From an uncultured Pseudomonadota bacterium (GTDB lineage: Bacteria > Myxococcota_A > UBA796 > SXON01): 47,233 bases of DNA. Below are positions 25,110-33,051 of this stretch, one piece after another (positions within the stretch are counted from its first letter, which is position 1; each line of letters opens with the position of its first letter). Below the pieces are notes generated by a model, which was given only the letters and a program-made list of their open reading frames with translations, was not told the origin of the DNA and did no database searches. The DNA lies in NCBI GenBank assembly GCA_903900265.1, contig CAIUMM010000186.1, forward strand, positions 1-47,233. The letters run 5' to 3'. The translations under genes were made by a program, and so were the position numbers.

Positions 25110-25300
25110 GATCCTTCCTTCTGTCGGTGCGCGTGTACGTCGGCGCGCGGGGCGTCAACGGGGCGGAAGGGGCGATCCTGAATCACATGAGGAGAGTATC
25201 CTGCTTCGAACGCGGCGGGAATTGGGCTGACCATAAAACTTTCAGTGCGGACATTTTTTGGCCTTGTTGCTGGTTCAAGCGTAGCGTAGTCTGTCTCCAT
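25106..25300 (-). CDS. Possible 64-residue ORF of unknown function
   Basis: An open frame from ATG 25300 to a TGA that overlaps the DUF1450-like GTG start (GTGA). It has Pro/Arg/His-rich content, no domain and no clear SD. Its ATG and the imuA ATG share the tetramer CATG on opposite strands (25298-25301), so both could not have normal leaders unless promoters lie in each other's gene. A shorter start at 25234 gives 42 residues. It may simply be intergenic DNA. Confidence 0.25.
   Translation of the reverse strand: METDYATLEPATRPKNVRTESFMVSPIPAAFEAGYSPHVIQDRPFRPVDAPRADVHAHRQKEGS
25110..25298. promoter_or_regulatory. Divergent region upstream of imuA and the DUF1450-like gene
   Basis: The part from about 25215 to 25285 is visibly AT-richer than its surroundings (ACTTTCAG, ACATTTTTTGG), as expected for promoters. 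I looked for LexA operators, since imu cassettes are usually SOS-controlled. I found neither CTGT-N8-ACAG, GTTC-N7-GTTC nor CGAAC-N4-GTTCG. A lone GGTTCAAGC half-site lies near 25272. Regulation is therefore unresolved. Confidence 0.4.
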
Positions 25301-25979
25301 GTCTACCCTCGCCCTCTCCCTTCCGGGGGATGTACCCGCAGCCCAGCGCATTCAGAAGCAGCTCGCGGTCGATGCGCTTCGCGCCCGCTATTGCCAGTTG
25401 CCTATGGTTCATCGAGGTCAATTGGCGATGGATGTGCCTGCGTTGGACGCATGGCTTGGCGGATGGCCGGTGGGAGCGCTTACGGAGATCGCGGGTTTGC
25501 CTGGCAGCGGAAGACTGGCGTTGCTTGTTCCGTTGTTGCGTAGGCTCGCGCGTCAGGGGCAACGTGTGGTGGTGGTCGATCCTGGGCAGGTCTTTCACCC
25601 TCCTGCCTTGCCAGAGCTGGTAGAATCGGTGCTTTTGTTGCGTCCGCCGCCGGCCCAATCCGCGTGGGTCGCAGAGCAGGTCGCGCGCGCCGGGGCGGTA
25701 AAGCTGGCGATATTGCTTGATCTTCCCCAGTCTGAGCGCGTCGGTCTGCGCCTCGCCAAAGCGACGGAGGCGGGTCTAAGCACGGTGATCGTCGTGAGCG
25801 GTGAGAGTGATGTTGCGCTCCCCGCAGCGCTTCGGCTGCGGGTGGGGGGATGGGTAGAGCCGCAGGTGCTGCGTGTGCAGTGCACGCGGGCGCGTGAAGG
25901 TCGAGCGCTGGGAGAGCGGCGCGTGCCGTTGGAGGGGCGTGTACTCGAAGGAGTTTGGCCCTCGCGTGGCGTTCAATGA
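25299..25979 (+). CDS. imuA: ImuA, RecA-like partner of the mutasome
   Basis: A 226-residue RecA/SulA-like protein. In known cassettes ImuA works with ImuB and DnaE2 in damage-induced mutagenesis, linking RecA to the polymerase complex. Visible here are the P-loop region GLPGSGRL (66-73), the strand RVVVVDPG and the WVEPQVLRVQCTRAREG core, which matches ImuA proteins. The Walker A lysine is Arg72 and the Ser/Thr is Leu73, so ATP hydrolysis is doubtful. ATG at 25299 starts the gene; the TGA at 25977-25979 overlaps the next ATG at 25976 (ATGA). This places ImuA and the ImuB-DnaE2 fusion in one coupled unit. Confidence 0.88.
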   Translation: MSTLALSLPGDVPAAQRIQKQLAVDALRARYCQLPMVHRGQLAMDVPALDAWLGGWPVGALTEIAGLPGSGRLALLVPLLRRLARQGQRVVVVDPGQVFHPPALPELVESVLLLRPPPAQSAWVAEQVARAGAVKLAILLDLPQSERVGLRLAKATEAGLSTVIVVSGESDVALPAALRLRVGGWVEPQVLRVQCTRAREGRALGERRVPLEGRVLEGVWPSRGVQ

Positions 25980-28900
25980 TGGGTTTCTTAGCGTTATTTT
26001 TGCCCAGTTTCCGTTTGGATCGCTGCGGAATCGCGATGGATGGTTCACAGCCAGCCGTGCTTGTCGCGGTGTCTCAGGGTGGGGAGCGGGTTCTCACGGC
26101 GAGTCCTGCGGCAGAGGTCCAGCGGGTGCGCGTGGGGATGACGTTAGCCGAAGCTCGGGGATTCTGCCCCACGGTTGCGGTTGAACGTCTGGATGTCGAT
26201 GCAGAGCTGCGGGATCTGGGCACCTTGGCGGCGTGTCTGGGGCGCTACTCCCCCGATGTGAGCCCGGTCGCGCCGGATTGCATCATGCTGGGAGGTAAGC
26301 CAGAGCTGCTGGAGCCTGTGCGGCAGACCATCATGAGCTTGGGGCACGCGGTTCGAGCGGTTTGGGCGCCCCATCGGGACGCGGCGCTGGTGCTCGCTCG
26401 TCATGGGCAGGCGGACCGTGTGCTTCAACAGGCAGACCTTCGCGCTGCGGTGGGGCCCTTGCCGATTCATGTGGTCGCTACGGCGGGTGGCCTCGGCGCC
26501 GAGCCGCACCTTCCCTTGCTCGCTTCGCATACCAAGGACGCCCTCTGGACCTCGGGGATACGCACCTTTGCTGCTTTGGCTTCATTGCCGTTGTCTGCCT
26601 TGACCAGCCGCTTTGGTTCCCGGATCCTGCCGGTTTACGCGCTGGCGCGTGGGCAGCAGTGGGCCGATGACCCTGTACCTACGTTGCCATCCGATCCTGC
26701 AGAGCGGATATTCGCCCTCGATTTCCCAGATCCAGTAGACAGCATCGATGCGGTGATGTTTGTACTCCATGGTCTATTGCGCGACCTCGCGGGCGCGTTG
26801 GAGCATCGCGGAGAAGCCGTAGTGCGCCTTCGGATACGACTTCGGCTTGAAGCGGGTGAGCTCGTGCTGCCCGTGCGCTTGGGAACCCCGGGCCGTAGCG
26901 CCGATCGTGTGTTCAAGGTGCTGCGTTTGCGCTTGGAGCGCGTTCGCTTGGAGTCGCAGGTCGTCGCCATTGGTGTTGAGGTCGCGGAGACCTGTGTGTA
27001 TCGCCCGGGGCAGACCGGACTTTTTGATCGAGCCGACCGTGCGGAGCCTCTCGCCGACCTCGTCGCACGGCTTCAGGATGCGTTGGGGAAAGAGGCTGTG
27101 GTGCACGCTGTGCCCGTGGCTGGACATCGCCCTGAAGCCGCGTGGGTAGCGGTGCCCGAAGGGGATCTCGATCCCAAGGTTCCGCAGCCTACCCGACGCG
27201 ATCCCGCTGCAGTGCATGAGCCTGGTGGGGAGGTTGGGCCGAGCGCGGCGCCAAGGCCGTCCTTGCTGCTGCCGGTGCCGGTGCCGTTGCGCGTGATCGC
27301 TGCGCCTTCCGGACGTCCGCGCTCGGTGGGCGGCCTGCAAAGTGGCTCGGAGTGGGCGTCTGTGCAGTGCGCGGATGGGCCTGAACGGCTGCAGGGAGAG
27401 TGGTGGATGCCCCAAGGTGTCTCACGGGACTATTGGGTTTGTACACTCGAAGATGGTCGTATGGCCTGGATATTCAGCGATAGCGAATCGGGGGGATGGT
27501 CCCTGCATGGTTGGTTCGATGCTGGCCGGGAGTCCCCGAAGCGCCCGCGGCAGGAGCCTCGAGCCACGCAGATCAAAGCTAGCCGTCCATCCACGGTGCG
27601 CTATGCCGAGCTGGTCTGTCGCTCCAACTTCTCGTTCTGTGAGGGCGCGTCGTTCCCAGCCGAGCTCGTAGAGCGCGCAGCTTCGCTGGGCTTATCGGGC
27701 TTGGCCATCACCGACCGGGACGGTCTGTATGGGGCTGTGCAAGCGCATCGCGCCGCTAAAAAAGCATCGTTTCCCTTGATCCATGGGGCCTTGCTCACCG
27801 TGCGGGAGGCTCAAGCGCGCCGTTCCGTCGCTGTGTTGGTTCAGAATCGTCAGGGATGGTCCAGCCTTTGTCGTTTGCTCACCGCAGGGCGGTTTGAAGG
27901 GCATGACGGGGGTGTGTTCGAAGCTAAGGGGGGCCAACCCGAAGCGCCCGAGCCTCTGGGATATCGTCCCGACAAAGCATGGGCAGAGCTCCCGCTCGAC
28001 CGACTGGTGTCTGGAAACGCCGGCTTGTTGGTTTTGCTGCGCGGAGAATGGCCCTTGCCCGTGGTGCACGAGCTGCAATCCGCGTGTGGAGACCGCCTGT
28101 ATCAAGCGGTGAGTCGGCGCCTGGTCCCTGACGAGGAGTCCTGGATCGCCCGTATGCAGGCAGGTCCGCTTGCGTGTGTCGCGACAAACGATGTGTTGGT
28201 TCATGATCGATCCCGTCAGCCGCTACAAGATGTGTTGACGTGTATACGTCTCGGAGTGTCCTTACCGAACGTAGGGGCCCGCCTTCAGCCCAATCAAGAG
28301 CGGGTCCTCCTCGAGCCTCAACGCATGCTGGCGCGGTTTCAGGCGTTTCCAGACATGCTGGAGCGCACCTTGGAGATTCAGAGCCGCTGTAACTTTTCAA
28401 TGGACGAGCTTCGGTATCAATATCCGAGAGAGGTCGTGCCTGTGGGGTACAGCGCACAGGCGTGGCTGGTTGAGCTCACGCATCGCGGCATGTATCAGCG
28501 CTATCAAGGATCTCCGCCTAAAGAGGTTCGTGTTCAGGTTGAGCGTGAGCTTGGGATTATCGAGCGTCTGGGGTTTGCCTCGTATTTTCTGACGGTGCAT
28601 GACATCGTACGCTTCGCAAAAAGCAAGGACATCCTCTGTCAAGGCAGAGGGAGCGCCGCGAACTCCGCAGTCTGCTATGTGCTTGGGGTCACGCCTGTAG
28701 ATCCATCCCATCAGAAGCTACTTTTTGAGCGGTTCATCTCGGAGGAGCGTGGGGAGCCTCCCGATATTGACATTGACTTCGAACATGAACGAAGAGAAGA
28801 GGTGCTTCAGTACGTGTACCAGAAGTATGGACGTGACCGCGCTGCGATGGTGAACGAGGTGATCGCGTGGCGCGGCAAGATGGCGGTGCGCGATGTAGGA

Positions 28901-30829
28901 CGGGCGCTCGGCTTCGGCGTCGATGTGGTCGACAAACTCGCGAAAACAATGGGCCATTTTGCAGGCTACAGCGGGGCCGAGGGGCATGGGGGAGAGGCTG
29001 CGGACAGCCCAGACGCATCGAAGGGGTCAACGTCGAGGTGGGGGGACCGACTGCGGGAGGCTGGGGTCGATGTCACGGACAGCGGGGTTCACCATCTGGT
29101 CGATCTTTGCGGGCAGATTCAAGGTTTTCCACGACATACATCCATCCACGTGGGTGGATTTGTGGTTTCGGATGAGCCGTTGATCGACACCGCCCCGATC
29201 GAGCCTGCGCGGATGAACGCACGAACGGTTCTTCAGTGGGACAAGAATGACATTGATGACCTTGGCTTTGTAAAGGTCGATCTTTTGGCGTTGGGCATGT
29301 TGACCGCCATCCGAAAGGCCTTTCGGTTGGTGCAGGCCTGGCACGGTCGGGTGCTCACCCTCAGCAACGTGCCGCAGGAGGACCCCGCGGTGTATGCCAT
29401 GTTGGCACACGCAGATTCGATTGGTGTGTTTCAAATTGAGAGTCGAGCACAACAGTCGATGCTCCCTCGCCTACGTCCCAAAAACTTCTATGATCTCGTT
29501 GTTGAGACCGCGATTGTGCGCCCGGGCCCCATCCAGGGGGGCATGGTGCATCCGTATCTGCGCCGCCGCTCGGGCGAGGAGCCTGTCACCTACGCCGATG
29601 AGAGGCTGCGGCCTATCTTGGAGCGTACGTTGGGCGTACCGATTTTTCAAGAGCAGGTGATGGCGATGGCTGTAGCCGTGGGGGGCTTTACGCCGGGAGA
29701 GGCCGATCAATTGCGGCGTGCGATGGGGGCGTGGCGCAAGCGCGGCGGGCTCACGGAGATCGGCAGTCGCCTGATGGACGGTATGCGTAAAAATGGGATC
29801 ACACCCGAGTATGCGGAGGCCATTTTCAAGCAGATTCAAGGCTTTGCCGAGTATGGTTTCCCAGAGTCTCACGCCGCAAGCTTTGCGCATCTTGTGTATG
29901 TTTCTTCTTGGCTGCGGTGTCACTACCCGGCAGCGTTCACCGCAGCGTTGATAAACAGCCAGCCTATGGGGTTTTATGCTCCACGATCGCTGATCGCAGA
30001 CGCTGGCCGCCACGGCGTTAGCACCTTTCCGGTGGATGTCACCGTTTCGATGTGGGACTGTACCTTGGAGAGGTGGAGCGGGGACAGTGTGGCGGGGCAA
30101 GCTCCCAGCCTGCGTCTGGGCTTTCGGCTGATTCGCGGGCTGAAGGAACAGACCGCAGAGCGAATCGTTGAGGCACGTCGGCAGGCGCCCTTTGCGTCTC
30201 TGCCCGATCTTGCGGCGCGCGCTCGGCTGGGGGAAGGGGAGCTTGGCTTGTTGGCCCGATCCGATGCATTGCGTACCTTGCTCGATGGAGAGGGGCGCCG
30301 GGGCGCGCATTGGGCCGTATCGGGCTTATGGCAGGGACTTTTTGCCCAGCTGCAGCGTCAGGAGGACTGTGTGTTGCCTGTCGCTACCGCTACAGATGAC
30401 GTACTCGAAGACTTTGCAAGTACGGGACTATCGCTGCAACAACACCCCATCGGCTTGATTCGTGATCAGCTGGATCGAAAGGGCTTTACACGCCTTGCGC
30501 GGTTGGCTGAGGTCCCGCAGGCTACGGTGGTGCGCGTCGCCGGACTGGTGTCGCATCGACAACGCCCCTCGACGGCGTCCGGGGTCGTATTCCTGACGCT
30601 CGAGGATGAGACGGGCAGCGGCAACATCGTGGTTTGGCCGAAGGTGTATGAACGGCAACGTGCGCTGGTTCGAAGCACACAGCTGATCGAGGTGCAGGGC
30701 AAGCTGGAGCGTACCGTCGGGGCGGGTGCCCCAGGCGAGGTCGGCGATGTGCTCAACGTGATCGCCTGGAGGTTTCAACCGGTGCAGCTTGGTGCTGAGG
30801 TCGCGGCATCCAGCAGGGATTTCCGATGA
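25976..30829 (+). CDS. imuB-dnaE2: ImuB-DnaE2 fusion, error-prone translesion polymerase
   Basis: One 1617-residue frame holds two normally separate proteins. Residues 1-515 are a complete ImuB: the Y-family-like body, clamp motif QTGLFD (346-351), HRPEAAW, and the C-terminal GPERLQGEWW...HGWFD domain (468-515). A linker of about 27 residues follows. Residues 543-1617 are a complete DnaE2: PHP domain starting YAELVC, catalytic PDIDIDFEHERREE with Asp932 and Asp934, third Asp1102 in VKVDLL, helix-hairpin-helix region and OB-fold (about 1515-1590). No stop or frameshift separates them. ImuB normally docks DnaE2 on the beta clamp; here that link is covalent. The start at 25976 overlaps the imuA stop. 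Codon choice is visibly AT-richer than in neighbours. Confidence 0.93.
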   Translation: MMGFLALFLPSFRLDRCGIAMDGSQPAVLVAVSQGGERVLTASPAAEVQRVRVGMTLAEARGFCPTVAVERLDVDAELRDLGTLAACLGRYSPDVSPVAPDCIMLGGKPELLEPVRQTIMSLGHAVRAVWAPHRDAALVLARHGQADRVLQQADLRAAVGPLPIHVVATAGGLGAEPHLPLLASHTKDALWTSGIRTFAALASLPLSALTSRFGSRILPVYALARGQQWADDPVPTLPSDPAERIFALDFPDPVDSIDAVMFVLHGLLRDLAGALEHRGEAVVRLRIRLRLEAGELVLPVRLGTPGRSADRVFKVLRLRLERVRLESQVVAIGVEVAETCVYRPGQTGLFDRADRAEPLADLVARLQDALGKEAVVHAVPVAGHRPEAAWVAVPEGDLDPKVPQPTRRDPAAVHEPGGEVGPSAAPRPSLLLPVPVPLRVIAAPSGRPRSVGGLQSGSEWASVQCADGPERLQGEWWMPQGVSRDYWVCTLEDGRMAWIFSDSESGGWSLHGWFDAGRESPKRPRQEPRATQIKASRPSTVRYAELVCRSNFSFCEGASFPAELVERAASLGLSGLAITDRDGLYGAVQAHRAAKKASFPLIHGALLTVREAQARRSVAVLVQNRQGWSSLCRLLTAGRFEGHDGGVFEAKGGQPEAPEPLGYRPDKAWAELPLDRLVSGNAGLLVLLRGEWPLPVVHELQSACGDRLYQAVSRRLVPDEESWIARMQAGPLACVATNDVLVHDRSRQPLQDVLTCIRLGVSLPNVGARLQPNQERVLLEPQRMLARFQAFPDMLERTLEIQSRCNFSMDELRYQYPREVVPVGYSAQAWLVELTHRGMYQRYQGSPPKEVRVQVERELGIIERLGFASYFLTVHDIVRFAKSKDILCQGRGSAANSAVCYVLGVTPVDPSHQKLLFERFISEERGEPPDIDIDFEHERREEVLQYVYQKYGRDRAAMVNEVIAWRGKMAVRDVGRALGFGVDVVDKLAKTMGHFAGYSGAEGHGGEAADSPDASKGSTSRWGDRLREAGVDVTDSGVHHLVDLCGQIQGFPRHTSIHVGGFVVSDEPLIDTAPIEPARMNARTVLQWDKNDIDDLGFVKVDLLALGMLTAIRKAFRLVQAWHGRVLTLSNVPQEDPAVYAMLAHADSIGVFQIESRAQQSMLPRLRPKNFYDLVVETAIVRPGPIQGGMVHPYLRRRSGEEPVTYADERLRPILERTLGVPIFQEQVMAMAVAVGGFTPGEADQLRRAMGAWRKRGGLTEIGSRLMDGMRKNGITPEYAEAIFKQIQGFAEYGFPESHAASFAHLVYVSSWLRCHYPAAFTAALINSQPMGFYAPRSLIADAGRHGVSTFPVDVTVSMWDCTLERWSGDSVAGQAPSLRLGFRLIRGLKEQTAERIVEARRQAPFASLPDLAARARLGEGELGLLARSDALRTLLDGEGRRGAHWAVSGLWQGLFAQLQRQEDCVLPVATATDDVLEDFASTGLSLQQHPIGLIRDQLDRKGFTRLARLAEVPQATVVRVAGLVSHRQRPSTASGVVFLTLEDETGSGNIVVWPKVYERQRALVRSTQLIEVQGKLERTVGAGAPGEVGDVLNVIAWRFQPVQLGAEVAASSRDFR

Positions 30830-30834
30830 TCGCG

Positions 30835-32349
30835 CTACTTTACTTCTACGCCGCGGAGGTCGCCCGGATCTACCACGGGGCGGCTGCGCGCATACTCGAC
30901 TGCGGCGTCGAAGTCGTTGTAGCCCGCGGCCTCCACCTTGCGCGGCTCTGCACCAAGGTGCTTCTGCCATTGTTCGGTCAGGTAGCTGGACGCGGCGACG
31001 GTGTAGTCTTTGGCGAGGTCAAGCGGCGCGCCGTTGACGCGCACGGCGACAATCTCGGGAGCGCCGGCGATAGTCCGCCAGGTCCAGGTCAGGCCAGAGG
31101 TAGACAGAAAGCCGCGCTTTTCGTCTGCGTCGGCGGCGAGGTTCCGGAGCACGATGTCGAGCAGCGCTTGCCCGCTGAGCTGGAAGGTGACCACGGCATT
31201 TTGAAAGGGGAAGCACTGGAAGAGCGTGAGGCGGGTGACCGGTCCAGGAGGGATGTCCGCCCGAAGCCCACCGCCATTGTAGAAGGCGACGTCCGCCCCG
31301 GTGCGATCGCGCAGCGCGTCGGAGATCCAACGCCCGAGCGCGCTCTCATGGTTGTAGGAGCGTCCAAGCAGCGCGGGGGCGTTGGAGACGGTCTCGCCGT
31401 AGACCCTGTCGATCGACTTCTTGTAGGTCGCGACCGTCTCTTGCATCTCGGGATCGGGAGCGACCGTGGCCGTAGCGGGCAGCAGGTCGCGCAGCTCGTA
31501 GCGGAGCTCAGTGATGTGGTCCTCATCGGCGACAAGGTCGATGATGCCGAGCGACCGGTTGTAGCTCCCCGCTTGCACGATCCACGTGTCCCCGACACGC
31601 AGCGCGCTTGTGAGCCGGGTGTGCGAGTGGGCTCCTACGATGAGGTCGATTCCTTGAACGTCGCTGGCCAGTCGCTTGTCGCTCTCGACGCCGATGTGCG
31701 ACAGCACGACGATGAGATCGGTGGCTGGGTCCAAGCGATTGACCTCAGCTTGGACTGCCGCGCTCTCGGGGGCGAGCGTCATACGAGCAAAGTCTCGCTT
31801 GTTCATCAACCCCGCGAGCTTGTCGGTGGTGACGCCGATCACGCCGACGCGCATCCCGGCTACCGCGTACACATGCGACAGCTGCTGTTGGGGCAGCAGC
31901 GGTTTTGCGCTGCCCAGCGCGAGCAGGTTGCACGAGAGCGGCAACATCGGGTGATTCTGGGTGTATCGGGAGAGGTTGTCCAACCCCTTGTCGAACTCGT
32001 GGTTGCCGACCACCCAGGCATCGTAGCCGACCCGGTCGAAGAGCGCGTGCATCGCACCGCCGAAGCTTCCGGCTTCTTCGATCTCGGTGATCGGCGTGCC
32101 GGTCAACTGGTCGCCGCCGTCAACGGTGAGCGTTTGTCCCGCACCTCGCGCGGCGCGTACGGCCCGAACCTCCTGCTCCAGCCGCACAAAACCGCCGATT
32201 GCCGGTCGGCCATCCAGCCATTCGGCCGGCTCGGGCTCGAAGTGGGCGTGAATGTCGTTGGTGTGGAGCACGGTCAGCGCGTGCGGCCCGGATGTGGGCG
32301 GGGCGGCTGGGGTCTTTGGCCCGCACGCAAGAAGCAGCAGCAACAACAT
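30835..32349 (-). CDS. 5'-nucleotidase/UshA-type lipoprotein
   Basis: A 504-residue surface or periplasmic phosphoesterase for nucleotides or related esters. Signal is very short with lipobox LLAC, Cys9. The calcineurin-like metallophosphoesterase domain shows HTNDIH (Asp32, His34), GGDQ (Asp80), GNHEFD (Asn116, His117), LSHIG and GAHSHT metal ligands. The C-terminal 5'-nucleotidase domain has YNGGGLRADI and FPFQNAVV, which bind the nucleoside. ATG at 32349 lies eight bases after the thioredoxin gene. Its stop is five bases from the dnaE2 stop on the other strand. It is last in the rel-thioredoxin-nucleotidase run. Confidence 0.92.
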   Translation of the reverse strand: MLLLLLLACGPKTPAAPPTSGPHALTVLHTNDIHAHFEPEPAEWLDGRPAIGGFVRLEQEVRAVRAARGAGQTLTVDGGDQLTGTPITEIEEAGSFGGAMHALFDRVGYDAWVVGNHEFDKGLDNLSRYTQNHPMLPLSCNLLALGSAKPLLPQQQLSHVYAVAGMRVGVIGVTTDKLAGLMNKRDFARMTLAPESAAVQAEVNRLDPATDLIVVLSHIGVESDKRLASDVQGIDLIVGAHSHTRLTSALRVGDTWIVQAGSYNRSLGIIDLVADEDHITELRYELRDLLPATATVAPDPEMQETVATYKKSIDRVYGETVSNAPALLGRSYNHESALGRWISDALRDRTGADVAFYNGGGLRADIPPGPVTRLTLFQCFPFQNAVVTFQLSGQALLDIVLRNLAADADEKRGFLSTSGLTWTWRTIAGAPEIVAVRVNGAPLDLAKDYTVAASSYLTEQWQKHLGAEPRKVEAAGYNDFDAAVEYARSRPVVDPGDLRGVEVK

Positions 32350-32357
32350 GATGACGG

Positions 32358-33041
32358 TTACCTCGGAAGGGTACCTTTTGCGGCTGCGATGAGCGGAAAG
32401 ACGTCATCGTCGGTGAGGATGCCCTTCTTGTGCCACAGCACCCGTCCGTCCGTAGCAAGGACGAGCGTTTGCGGAACAAGCTCTACGTCCAAACCGCAAG
32501 CGGAGAACAGCTCAGCGGGGGTGCCGGTAAACAGCACCGAGGGGAAGCCTACACCCGAGGACGCGGCGAAGCTTGCCACCTTAGCCGCCACTTTTTCGGG
32601 CTTGCCCGGATGGTCGAACAGGTCCCAGCTCACGCCGATGAACTCTGCGGTGTTGCCCAACCCCGCAGCGGCGCGCACCAGTCGGGGGAGTTCGTCTACG
32701 CAGGGGTCACACCATGTCGCCCAGTGGTTTACGATCAGCGGCCGCTCGTCCGGCGTGATCGCAGCGCGAAGACCTGCAACGTCAACCGGTACGCAGCCTT
32801 CTTTGGGGCGGGCCCCAGCTACGGTCACGTTCACCGCGTCAGGCCTTGGCGTGTCGGCGTTGGCCGATGCTCCGGCCGGTGCTTTCGCCATCGGCGGCGT
32901 AGGGGGCCGCTCGCCCGGCTGCTCGAAGAGGCCGTCTTTGGAAACCCGATGGCTCACCTGCGCAAGCAAGCTTCGGAGGAGAGTAGCAGCACCAGATCGA
33001 ATCACGGGGTGCAAGGTACCCCGAAGCCGCGTTGGTGGCAC
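32358..33041 (-). CDS. TlpA/thioredoxin-like redox protein
   Basis: A 227-residue protein with a thioredoxin fold in its C-terminal two thirds. The redox motif WCDPC has Cys111 and Cys114, preceded by VNHWAT, and the cis-Pro lies in ELVPQTL. Another Cys pair (EGC near 83 and SACGLD) could matter. The N-terminal 60 residues are basic then Pro/Ala-rich and do not look like a classical signal peptide, so location is uncertain. GTG at 33041 follows the rel stop by ten bases; a TTG about 20 codons downstream is another possibility. It sits between rel and the nucleotidase in one run. Confidence 0.82.
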   Translation of the reverse strand: MPPTRLRGTLHPVIRSGAATLLRSLLAQVSHRVSKDGLFEQPGERPPTPPMAKAPAGASANADTPRPDAVNVTVAGARPKEGCVPVDVAGLRAAITPDERPLIVNHWATWCDPCVDELPRLVRAAAGLGNTAEFIGVSWDLFDHPGKPEKVAAKVASFAASSGVGFPSVLFTGTPAELFSACGLDVELVPQTLVLATDGRVLWHKKGILTDDDVFPLIAAAKGTLPR

Positions 33042-33051
33042 GGGTTTCCGA

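Noticed and set aside
25200..25298. LexA/SOS operator upstream of imuA
   Set aside because: Only half-site resemblances (TTCGAA, GGTTCAAGC) were found; spacing and second halves do not match any common LexA box.
25955..25975. Start of the ImuB-DnaE2 fusion at 25955
   Set aside because: ATG 25976 overlaps the imuA stop as ATGA and directly precedes the conserved ImuB beginning (LALFLPSFRLDR).
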